Shown one piece after another: positions 15,697 to 21,803 of a stretch of 21,803 nt of DNA; within the stretch, counting starts at the first letter, position 1; every line of letters begins with the position of its first letter. This DNA comes from an uncultured Duganella sp. (lineage in GTDB: Bacteria; Pseudomonadota; Gammaproteobacteria; Burkholderiales; Burkholderiaceae). A program made the position numbers and the translations under genes. The notes below the pieces were generated by a model that did not search any database, was not told the origin of the DNA, and saw nothing but the letters and a program-made list of their open reading frames with translations. The stretch lies in the NCBI GenBank assembly GCA_946482335.1, contig CAMLRG010000084.1:1-21803 (forward strand). The letters are read 5' to 3'.

Positions 15697-15724
15697 GGGG
15701 GCGGCATTCCAGGCTGCCGCCCCC
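15697..15724 (+). terminator. Hairpin after the TonB receptor gene, probable transcription end
   Basis: GGGGGCGGCA at 15697-15706 pairs perfectly with TGCCGCCCCC at 15715-15724 around an 8-base loop, 6 bases after the stop codon. No T run follows, so it may be an mRNA-stabilising hairpin or a weak terminator. A second, poorer hairpin with a short T run lies at 15760-15783 (AGGCG..CGCCTTTT). Confidence 0.55.
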
Positions 15725-15829
15725 GATCCTTCCGCGGATGCCGCCGTCCTATTCACAGTAGGCGCATGAGGCGCTCGCCTTTTGTGAGAATGTGTATATC
15801 TTCGCGTCCCTCGGCGCGTCATCCGCTAA

Positions 15830-15862
15830 AATCCCGAACTGATCAAAACGCATATCGGGATT
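15830..15862 (+). promoter_or_regulatory. Inverted repeat overlapping the ribosome binding site of the next gene
   Basis: AATCCCGA at 15830-15837 is the exact reverse complement of TCGGGATT at 15855-15862. The second arm contains the GGGA that serves as ribosome binding site for the ATG at 15867. A -10-like TAAAAT (15827-15832) overlaps the first arm. If transcription begins upstream, the hairpin would hide the ribosome binding site; if the TAAAAT is the -10 box, the repeat is more likely a protein-binding site. Confidence 0.35.
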
Positions 15863-15866
15863 GCCA

Positions 15867-16328
15867 ATGTCGAAACACTTCCTGCGCCAGTTTGCTGGCT
15901 TCACCACCCTCGTCACTGCCCTGGTCTTGCCGGCCCATGCCGACAGCTTCACGTCGTCCGCGTCCAGCGCCGGTTCCGCTTCTTCGGGCAGCGTGTCCGA
16001 TTCGATCAGTGGTTCGAGCAAGAGTTCCAGCGGCGACGACAAGAAAGTCGCCGCCGGCCAGTACCGCGTGATCGAAGTGGCCGAAGCACCGGGCAAGCCG
16101 GGTGCGGCGCGCCTGACCTTGCGCGCCGCCGGTGACGGCGCTTCCGGTGAATTCTTCCTGGTGCTGCCCAAGGCAACCCTGGCTGAACGCGCGCTGCCGG
16201 CAGGCGCGCTGGTGCAGGTGAGCGAGCGCCCGTACGGTTACGAATTCGCCTTCGCCGACACCCGCCAGGCCTTCTTCCTGGCCCTGCACGACGCATGGCA
16301 GCGCGAACTGGGCTCGCACGCCATCTGA
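15867..16328 (+). CDS. Small secreted Ser-rich protein of unknown function
   Basis: 153 residues from the ATG at 15867. A TTG six bases upstream is in frame but has no ribosome binding site, while GGGA at 15857-15860 suits the ATG. The signal peptide is SKHFLRQFAGFTTLVTALVL and is cleaved near AHA-DS. A low-complexity Ser/Gly/Ala stretch follows (about 26-57), then a compact domain with GQYRVIEVAEAPGKPGAARL, GEFFLVLPKATL and a C-terminal YEFAFADTRQAFFLALHDAW. No family is recognised. It overlaps the DUF2145 gene by 34 bases, so the two are almost certainly made together and both are exported. It may be a partner or envelope-anchoring companion of that protein; this is inference from gene order. 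Confidence 0.75.
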   Translation: MSKHFLRQFAGFTTLVTALVLPAHADSFTSSASSAGSASSGSVSDSISGSSKSSSGDDKKVAAGQYRVIEVAEAPGKPGAARLTLRAAGDGASGEFFLVLPKATLAERALPAGALVQVSERPYGYEFAFADTRQAFFLALHDAWQRELGSHAI

Positions 16329-17197
16329 TTGCCGCCTGCCTGGCGCTCGGCTGCCATGCCGGGGCCCAGGCCGGGGGCATGATGTTCTGCGACCGTCCCG
16401 TGAAGGTCACGGCGACGCAGCAGGACCACGCGCTGCGTTTCAGCGCCGTGGTGAAGGAAGAACTCGAACGGTCCGGCGCCAGTGCCGCCGTGGTGTCGCG
16501 CGCGGGACTCGACCTGGCCCGTTTCGGGCTCCGTTATTCGCATGCCGGCATCGCGCTGAAATCCAGCCCGAACAGTCCCTGGTCGGTGCGCCAGCTGTAT
16601 TACGCCTGCGACGAGGCGCGCCCGCGCATCTTCGACCAGGGCATGGCCGGCTTCGTGCTGGGCGCGGAAGAGCCGGCGCAAGGCCACCTGTCGCTGGTCC
16701 TGTTGCCCGAGGCGCAGGGCGCTGCGCTGGAATCGGCCGCGCTCGACGCGCACACCCCGCTGGCGCTGCTGGCCGGCGAATACAGTGCCAACGCCTACGC
16801 CTACAGCACCCGCTATCAGAATTGCAACCAGTGGCTGGTGGAGCTGATGGCCAGCGCCTGGGGCGCCGAGGCGCCACAGCGTGAAGCCGCGCAACGCTGG
16901 CTGCGCGAACGCGGCTACCAGGCGGAGCCGGTCAATGTCGGCCGGGCGCTGGTGATCGCCGCCCATTTCGTGCCCCTGGTGCATGTGTCCGACCATCCGG
17001 ACGAAGACTTGCGCGCGCTGACCATGCGCGTCAGCATGCCTTCGTCGATCGAACAATTCCTGCGCCGCGAAACGCCGCAGGCGCAGCGCATCGAGCTTTG
17101 CTACAACAGCAGCCATATCGTGATCCGGCGCGGCTGGCAGGCGCTGGGGCCGGGCTGTACGCCACAGCCGGGCGACGAAATCGTGAATTTCGACTAA
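16295..17197 (+). CDS. DUF2145 family exported protein, possible papain-like fold
   Basis: A 300-residue protein recognised as DUF2145-like from RFGLRYSHAGIAL (77-88), YYACDEARPRIFDQGMAGF (102-120) and YQNCNQWLVELM (174-185). The N-terminus has a hydrophobic signal, LIAACLALGCHAGAQA. Cleavage after AQA, or lipidation at C20 (ALGC, not a strong lipobox), are both possible. An early His in a strand (H83, SHAGIAL) followed much later by a Cys at the head of a helix (C177, NCNQW) is the order seen in circularly permuted NlpC/P60 or YiiX-like enzymes. This suggests a hydrolase acting in the periplasm, but function is unproven. The ATG lies inside the previous gene (34-base overlap, different frame). 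The next gene follows after 68 bases holding a Fur-box-like site. Confidence 0.85.
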   Translation: MAARTGLARHLIAACLALGCHAGAQAGGMMFCDRPVKVTATQQDHALRFSAVVKEELERSGASAAVVSRAGLDLARFGLRYSHAGIALKSSPNSPWSVRQLYYACDEARPRIFDQGMAGFVLGAEEPAQGHLSLVLLPEAQGAALESAALDAHTPLALLAGEYSANAYAYSTRYQNCNQWLVELMASAWGAEAPQREAAQRWLRERGYQAEPVNVGRALVIAAHFVPLVHVSDHPDEDLRALTMRVSMPSSIEQFLRRETPQAQRIELCYNSSHIVIRRGWQALGPGCTPQPGDEIVNFD

Positions 17198-17225
17198 TTC
17201 GATACAATTGCGCGCCTTGTTTGTA

Positions 17226-17240
17226 ATAGAATAATTCTCA
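17226..17240 (+). promoter_or_regulatory. Fur-box-like site before the c-di-GMP phosphodiesterase gene
   Basis: ATAGAATAATTCTCA here reads TGAGAATTATTCTAT on the other strand, close to the 7-1-7 Fur consensus TGATAATNATTATCA and its common variant TGAGAATNATTCTCA. It is embedded in a larger palindrome, TTTGTAAT (17220-17227) and ATTACAAA (17240-17247). A -10-like TAGAAT (17227-17232) lies within it, so bound Fur would block transcription. It is a strikingly AT-rich patch in GC-rich DNA. Confidence 0.6.
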
Positions 17241-17265
17241 TTACAAATAAGAAAGTCGAGGATGT

Positions 17266-19359
17266 ATGGATACACCCATTGCTTCGCTCTACCTGATCTC
17301 CGTGGGAGCGCTAGCAATGTGTGCATTCAAGGCGGCCCTGCTGGCCCGCAGCACCTCGTTTGTCCGCGCTTGCTGGACCTTCGCGCTGATCTGCCTGACG
17401 TTCGCCCTGTTCCAGTACGCGAACGCGCGGCAACAACTGGCGGCCAGCCAGGCTGCGGCCGTCGCGGCCCACAAGTGGGTCAACCTGTTTTCGCTGCTGC
17501 TGGTGCCGCAGATCTGGTACCTGATCGCGTCGCTCGAGGCGCGCAAGACCGGTTTCCGTCTTGCCTATGGCGTCGCTTGCGTTTCGGCCGTGCTGGTGGC
17601 CGACAATTTCGCCGCCCCTTATGGCTACCGGTTCGCCGCGCTCACGACCGCTGTCCCGGGTGAGCTGCCGTGGGGCGAGCGGGCCTTCCTGCTGGCGGGC
17701 GAAACGACTTTTGCCTATGACGTCAACCGCCTGCTGTCGCTGGGGGCGATGGTATATGCCACCGCCTTTTGCATCCGTGCGCGGCGCAGGCGGGCACGCT
17801 TTTCCAACCTGCCGGTGTGGATCGCGGTGGCCCTGATCGGGGTGGCGACCGCCCTGGGCAGCGCCACCGATGCGGGCACGCTGCAACTGCCTTACCTGAG
17901 CGGTTTTGCCTTCCTGGTCCTGGCCGCCACCTACCTGTTGCTGGTGCGGCGCGAGGCGACCCAGCGCCTGAACGAAAAGATCCGCATCAGCGCCGCACTG
18001 GAGCGGGAGGTCGAGAGCCACAAGCTGGCCAGCCTGCGCCTGGAGCTGGCGCTGGCCACCGATGCGCTGACCGGTTTGCCGAACCGCGCTGGCGCGCTGG
18101 AGAAATTGCGGGCCATCTTTGTCGCCAGTGAAGCGAGCCTGACGCGGATGGCGGTGCTGCTGCTCGACCTGGACCGGCTGGCGATCATCAACGGCACGCG
18201 CGGTTACGAGACCGGCAACCAGCTGTTGGTCGAGGTGGCGCAGCGGCTGCGCGCACGCTGCGGTCCGGACGGCATGGTGGCGCGGCTTGGCAGCGCGCGT
18301 TTCGTGGTCGGCATCGCCGGCCACAAGGAATGGGCTGGCATCGAGCGCGAAGTGGAAGCCGTGATGGCCGCGGTCAAGCCGCCGTTCGCCGTGGCGGGCG
18401 CGGTGCTGAACATGACCTTCAGCGCCGGCGTGGCGCTCTATCCCGACCACGCCTCCTCGGCGGAAGACTTGCTGGCATCGGCTGGTCTGGCCCTGCACCA
18501 GGCGCGCGATGCGGGGCCAGGCAACCTGCGCATCTTCCACCCTTCGCTGCAGCAATTGCTCAGCGAACGGATCGGCCTGGAAAACGAATTGAAGCAGGCG
18601 CTCGAGCAGGGGCAGTTTGTCCTGCATTACCAGCCGCAGGTGTGCGCCGCCACCGGGCGCGTGGTGTGCATGGAAGCGCTGATCCGCTGGCAGCATCCGG
18701 CCCTGGGCTTGGTCATGCCGGACAAGTTCATCCCGCTGGCCGAAGCGAGCGGTGCCATCGCGGCGATCGGCTCATGGGTGATCGATAGCGCTTGCCGGCA
18801 ATTGGCGGCCTGGCGTGAAAGCGGTTTCAACGACATCCGCGTGGCGGTCAACCTGTCGGCGCAACAGTTGCTGCTGTCGGACCTGGGTGACAGCGTGCAG
18901 CTTGCCTTGCAGCGCGCCGGCCTGCAGGGCGCCGACCTGGAGCTTGAAATCACCGAATCGGTGCTGATGCAGGATCCGCAGCGTTCCGTCGAAAGGCTGG
19001 AATCCTTGCGCAACCTTGGGGTGCGCTTGTCGATCGACGATTTCGGCACCGGCTACTCGTCGCTGGGCTACCTGAAGCTGCTGCCGGTGCACGCCTTCAA
19101 GCTTGACCGCAGCTTCGTGCGCGACATCGGCAAGTCCGGCAAGGATCTCGAAATCTGTGCGACGGCGGTCGGCCTGGCGCGCAACCTCGGCCTCGAAATC
19201 GTGGCCGAGGGCGTGGAGGACGCGGTCCAGGCGGCGCAGTTGCGCAAGCTGGGCTGCCACCTGCTGCAAGGCTATCACTTCGCCCGCCCGCTGGAAGCCG
19301 GCGCCGCCGCCGCCTTCCTGCTGGAGCGCAGGGAGACGGCGCTCGGCGGGGCAGCGTGA
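17266..19359 (+). CDS. Membrane-bound EAL-domain c-di-GMP phosphodiesterase with degenerate GGDEF
   Basis: A 697-residue protein. About seven N-terminal helices (residues 5-228) resemble a 7TM sensor region. A short coiled segment (232-262) links to a GGDEF domain that is degenerate: the signature site reads GSARF (342-346) in RLGSARFVV, so it should not make c-di-GMP. The EAL domain is intact: EALIRW (470-475), N529 in VAVNLS, E561 in LEITES, D591/D592 in DDFGTGYSS, K612 in FKLDRSF, E648 in VAEGVE and Q668 in LQGYHFARP. It should hydrolyse c-di-GMP to pGpG at the inner membrane, favouring motility over biofilm. GAGG lies 4 bases before the ATG. An ATG at 17262 is in another frame and leads nowhere. 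The Fur-like site upstream implies iron control. The signal sensed by the 7TM part is unknown. Confidence 0.95.
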   Translation: MDTPIASLYLISVGALAMCAFKAALLARSTSFVRACWTFALICLTFALFQYANARQQLAASQAAAVAAHKWVNLFSLLLVPQIWYLIASLEARKTGFRLAYGVACVSAVLVADNFAAPYGYRFAALTTAVPGELPWGERAFLLAGETTFAYDVNRLLSLGAMVYATAFCIRARRRRARFSNLPVWIAVALIGVATALGSATDAGTLQLPYLSGFAFLVLAATYLLLVRREATQRLNEKIRISAALEREVESHKLASLRLELALATDALTGLPNRAGALEKLRAIFVASEASLTRMAVLLLDLDRLAIINGTRGYETGNQLLVEVAQRLRARCGPDGMVARLGSARFVVGIAGHKEWAGIEREVEAVMAAVKPPFAVAGAVLNMTFSAGVALYPDHASSAEDLLASAGLALHQARDAGPGNLRIFHPSLQQLLSERIGLENELKQALEQGQFVLHYQPQVCAATGRVVCMEALIRWQHPALGLVMPDKFIPLAEASGAIAAIGSWVIDSACRQLAAWRESGFNDIRVAVNLSAQQLLLSDLGDSVQLALQRAGLQGADLELEITESVLMQDPQRSVERLESLRNLGVRLSIDDFGTGYSSLGYLKLLPVHAFKLDRSFVRDIGKSGKDLEICATAVGLARNLGLEIVAEGVEDAVQAAQLRKLGCHLLQGYHFARPLEAGAAAAFLLERRETALGGAA

Positions 19360-19395
19360 TAGATTTCCGGACATCTCATTCAAGGAGTACACATC

Positions 19396-19773
19396 GTGGG
19401 ACTTTTCAGCGGCATCCTGGGCAACGCCTCCAAGATCGATATCGGCGATATCAGTGAAGAATTCGGCAAAGTGCTGGCGCCGAACGAGCGCATCGAACAT
19501 GCCTACCAGCTGATCCGCGATTACTTCGTTTTCACCGACAAGCGGCTGGTGGTGGTGAACAAGCAGGGCATCACCGGCAGCAAGATGGAATTCCATTCGA
19601 TCCCGTACAAGAGCGTGACGCATTTCAGCATCGAGACCGGCGGCACGCTGGACCTGGACGCCGACTTGAAGATCTGGATTTCCAGCACGCCCGAGCCGTT
19701 CTCGCAGAAATTCAACAAGCGCCTGAGCATTTATGAAGTGCAGGCCGTCCTCGCAAGCTACGTGCTGAAGTAG
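19396..19773 (+). CDS. Bacterial PH-domain protein (bPH_1/YvbH-like)
   Basis: A 125-residue soluble protein with GTG start at 19396, preceded by AAGGAG at 19382-19387. The segments NERIEHAYQLIRDYFVFTDK, RLVVVNKQGITG, EFHSIPYKSVTHFSIE and DADLKIWISS, then a C-terminal helix, match the small bacterial pleckstrin-homology family that forms ring-like oligomers. There is no signal peptide or membrane helix. Its cellular role is not established. It follows the phosphodiesterase stop by 36 bases, so it may share its transcript and its iron control, though no functional link is evident. Confidence 0.85.
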   Translation: MGLFSGILGNASKIDIGDISEEFGKVLAPNERIEHAYQLIRDYFVFTDKRLVVVNKQGITGSKMEFHSIPYKSVTHFSIETGGTLDLDADLKIWISSTPEPFSQKFNKRLSIYEVQAVLASYVLK

Positions 19774-19800
19774 CCATTCCACCCTTCGTCCGCCGGCGAA

Positions 19801-19827
19801 TTGTCGCCTGGGCGGCGCCGCTAGCAT
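19801..19827 (+). promoter_or_regulatory. Weak promoter-like sequence before the alpha/beta hydrolase
   Basis: TTGTCG at 19801-19806 and TAGCAT at 19822-19827 with a 15-base spacer, shorter than the ideal 17. It is the only promoter-like pair seen in the 78-base gap and was found by eye. Confidence 0.25.
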
Positions 19828-19851
19828 GATGGCTTTGACAGGAGCCATGCG

Positions 19852-20793
19852 ATGCCAGTTTATGAAGTGATCGACGTTCCCAGCCACCAGCCGGCACTGG
19901 TGGCGCGCGTGCGCCATACCGCGCCGGACCGCCCCAACGGCACGCTGCCCGTGCTGTTCCTGCACGGGTCTTCTTTCCCATCCGGACTATCGTTCGACTT
20001 CCGCATGGACGGCCAGTCGTGGATGGACTGGATGGCGGCGCGCGGCTACGACGTGTATGCACTCGACTTCCCCGGCTACGGCTTGTCGGACCGCTATCCA
20101 GCCGATGCCGCGGTGCCCCCTGGCCGTGCGCGCGCTGTAGCGCAGGACGTGGGCCATGCCGTCGATGCCATCCTGCACCGCAGCGGCCAGCGGCAAGTCA
20201 TGCTGGTCGGGCATTCCTGGGGCGGTTCGGTGGCGGCGGCGTATGCGCAGGAGCATGCGGCGAAGGTTGCGAAGCTGGTGCTGTTCGCGGCGATCACGCC
20301 GCGCCCGGCGCCGACCGGCGGTGCACCGGCCACTGATGCGCCGCCGGCGCCGACGCCGATGCGCAGCGCCTATGAAGAGTTGACGCCCGCCCAGCGTATC
20401 GCCGCCATGGATGGCTTGCGGCCGAAGGGCGAGCCGCCGCAACTGCATGCCGAGGTGTTCAGCCGCTGGGGCGCCCAGTGGCTGGCGTCGGACGGCCGCA
20501 GCGCAGGCGCGGTACGTTTTCCGTCCGGCCCGGCTGCCGACCTGGCCGACTTGCGGCAAGGCCGCAGCTATGTCGATCCGGCGCGCCTGGCAATGCCGGT
20601 TCTGCTGGTGCGCGGCGAATGGGATGCCTGGCCGGACGACGCCGATTACCGGCGCATGCTCGGCACCCTGCGCTCAGCGCGGGAAAAGCGCTACGTCGTC
20701 ATTCCGCGCGGCACCCACGTCATGCATCTGGAAGGCGCCCGTACACAGCTTTATGAAGCGGTACGCGGCTTCCTCGCTCAATTGACGCCGTAG
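19852..20793 (+). CDS. Alpha/beta-fold hydrolase
   Basis: A 313-residue alpha/beta hydrolase. The oxyanion-side motif is LFLHGSSFPSG (36-45), with YALDFPGYGLSDRYP following. The nucleophile elbow is GHSWGGS (S122). The acid is probably D258 in VRGEWDAW and the base H289 or H292 in GTHVMHLEG. A Pro/Ala/Thr-rich stretch at 150-170 (PRPAPTGGAPATDAPPAPTP) opens the lid region and may be flexible. There is no signal peptide, so it is cytoplasmic. CAGGAG lies 8 bases before the ATG. Substrate is not predictable: esterase, lactonase or peptidase-type members share these motifs. Its last 16 bases overlap the 3' end of the gene on the other strand. Confidence 0.92.
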   Translation: MPVYEVIDVPSHQPALVARVRHTAPDRPNGTLPVLFLHGSSFPSGLSFDFRMDGQSWMDWMAARGYDVYALDFPGYGLSDRYPADAAVPPGRARAVAQDVGHAVDAILHRSGQRQVMLVGHSWGGSVAAAYAQEHAAKVAKLVLFAAITPRPAPTGGAPATDAPPAPTPMRSAYEELTPAQRIAAMDGLRPKGEPPQLHAEVFSRWGAQWLASDGRSAGAVRFPSGPAADLADLRQGRSYVDPARLAMPVLLVRGEWDAWPDDADYRRMLGTLRSAREKRYVVIPRGTHVMHLEGARTQLYEAVRGFLAQLTP

Positions 20794-21530
20794 CGAGCGC
20801 GGATGGCGGCCAGCGCGCCGCTTTGCTCGAGTTGGGTGATGGCCTGGTTGATGCGCGCCAGTTGCGCCTGCGTGGTGCTGGCGGCATTCAGCATCAGGTG
20901 CACGGGCGCGCGGTAGGGCGTGTAGGGCAGCTGCACCAGCTGCACTTTGTGCTGGCGCGCGATATGGCGCAAGGCATGGGCGTCGCCCATGATCAGGTCG
21001 CCGCGTCCGGCTTCCAGCATCTTGATGCCTTGTTCGAAGCTGCTGAAGGTGCTGCGCCGTCCTTCGGCATGCAGCTGCGGCGAGGCGCGCTCGTAGTCCT
21101 CGCCGTAATACCCCAGGCGCGGGGCCAGCAGGCTGGCACGCAGCGTCACGATGTCCTGGAAGCTGGCGATGTTGCGGTATTTGCCGATCTTTTTGGGGAC
21201 GGTGAACAGGCCGACCGTCTCCTGGCGGTAGGGCAGGCTGAAGCGGGCAAAACCGCGCCGTTCTTCGGTGGCGGTGGCGGCCATCAGCAAGTCGAGCTTG
21301 CCTTGCTGAAACAGTACATTGCGCCGGGCCGGCGGCATTTCCTTTTCGATCTGCAAAGCGCAGCCGGCCTGGTTGAGGATGGCTTGCAGCAATTCATAAT
21401 CGACGCCATTCAGCACGGCTTTGTCATTATGATAAAAATAGGGAGGCCATTCTTCCGGCGCCAAGCGCAGGGTGCACGCCGCGGCAACGTTGGCAAGCTG
21501 GAACAGCAGGGCAAAAAGCAACAGCCTCAT
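20778..21530 (-). CDS. Periplasmic solute-binding protein, amino-acid (SBP_bac_3) type
   Basis: 250 residues from ATG at 21530, giving a signal peptide MRLLLFALLFQLANVAAA and then CTLRLAPEEWPPYFYHNDK, the usual first strand of family 3 binding proteins. GVDYELLQAILNQAG, then RRNVLFQQGKLDLLMAATAT, FARFSLPYRQETVGLF and the C-terminal INQAITQLEQSGALAAIRARYG all fit. A GTG nine codons upstream (21557) is possible, but neither start has a strong ribosome binding site. No permease or ATPase gene is adjacent, so it may be an orphan periplasmic sensor-like protein or serve a distant transporter. It is convergent with the hydrolase gene and overlaps it by 16 bases. Ligand unknown. Confidence 0.88.
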   Translation of the reverse strand: MRLLLFALLFQLANVAAACTLRLAPEEWPPYFYHNDKAVLNGVDYELLQAILNQAGCALQIEKEMPPARRNVLFQQGKLDLLMAATATEERRGFARFSLPYRQETVGLFTVPKKIGKYRNIASFQDIVTLRASLLAPRLGYYGEDYERASPQLHAEGRRSTFSSFEQGIKMLEAGRGDLIMGDAHALRHIARQHKVQLVQLPYTPYRAPVHLMLNAASTTQAQLARINQAITQLEQSGALAAIRARYGVN

Positions 21531-21737
21531 GACTGCAGGCAATCCGAAAGTATCCACGAGGACAGTGTTTCAGATGGCAGCCTAACTGTAAAGAGAAAAG
21601 GTACTCGATGTGGTGCCGGTATATTTCCCGACCGCCGGCCCCGGTAGTGGCGCCGCAGCGCCAGGTGCAGCCATTGTGGCGGCCGAATATGACGCGCGTT
21701 TGACGCGCGTGTGACGGCTTGGTGTAATACGGCCCTT

Positions 21738-21803
21738 GACGTCCTCCGCGCCCTAAAGGACGGGGATTCCTGCAGCCAGCGTCGCACGTCCGCGACGGAG
21801 AAT
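21738..21803 (-). mobile_element. Possible end of an IS200/IS605-type element running off the right edge
   Basis: Read on the minus strand, the sequence around 21737-21770 is GGAATCCCCGTCCTTTAGGG continuing GCGCGGAGGACGTCAA. This resembles the hairpin-bearing right end commonly seen after tnpB in IS200/IS605 elements; the resemblance is from memory. CGTCCT (21740-21745) and AGGACG (21757-21762) form the stem. On the minus strand a frame stays open from the window edge into LQESPSFRARRTSR, a reading sometimes seen at tnpB tails. Nearly all of any such element would lie outside the window. The rest of 21531-21737 shows no gene. Confidence 0.35.

Noticed and set aside
1..21803. CRISPR arrays, rRNA or tRNA genes, phage genes, toxin-antitoxin pairs
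   Set aside because: No regularly spaced repeats, no cloverleaf or rRNA-like stretches, and no recognisable proteins of these kinds were seen when reading both strands.

Overview
The window is GC-rich DNA with dense, tightly packed genes. Gene content and style suggest a betaproteobacterium of the Oxalobacteraceae (Massilia, Duganella or Janthinobacterium type). This is inferred from the overall look of the proteins, the TonB-receptor plus fructan-hydrolase locus, and the inverted GTCAGACCC/GGGTCTGAC intergenic repeat. No rRNA or tRNA is present to confirm it.

Region 1 (1-2410) is fatty-acid or acyl-CoA metabolism. It holds the tail of a possible hotdog-fold protein, a thiolase with its terminator, and a crotonase-fold enzyme with its own terminator. 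The crotonase-fold enzyme has the active-site pattern of a delta3-delta2-enoyl-CoA isomerase rather than a hydratase.

Region 2 (2420-15724) is the centrepiece, a complete locus for catching and using a fructose-containing polymer or oligosaccharide. It encodes a LacI-family regulator, an ABC sugar importer (binding protein, two permeases, ATPase), a cytoplasmic clan GH-J enzyme, a large three-part GH32 lipoprotein, a fructokinase-type PfkB kinase and a TonB-dependent outer-membrane receptor. A nearly identical 15-base site (TGACAACGTTGGACA and variants) lies just before the regulator, just before the lipoprotein enzyme and just before the receptor. It is very probably the operator of the local LacI protein and ties the 13 kb into one regulon. 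Proposed flow: the surface lipoprotein cuts the glycan, the TonB receptor imports the products into the periplasm, the ABC system carries them inward, the cytoplasmic GH-J enzyme finishes hydrolysis, and the kinase traps the fructose. The lipoprotein's GH32 active-site motifs differ from the textbook ones (NEPHAP for NDPNG, ELP for ECP), so its exact substrate is open.

Region 3 (15725-19773) carries a small secreted Ser-rich protein overlapping a DUF2145 exported protein with a possible His/Cys papain-like pair. It also carries a seven-helix membrane c-di-GMP phosphodiesterase with a degenerate GGDEF domain, preceded by a good Fur-box match, and a small bacterial PH-domain protein.

Region 4 (19774-21803) has an alpha/beta hydrolase, a convergent periplasmic solute-binding protein of the amino-acid type, and, at the right edge, a sequence resembling the end of an IS200/IS605-type element whose body would lie outside the window.
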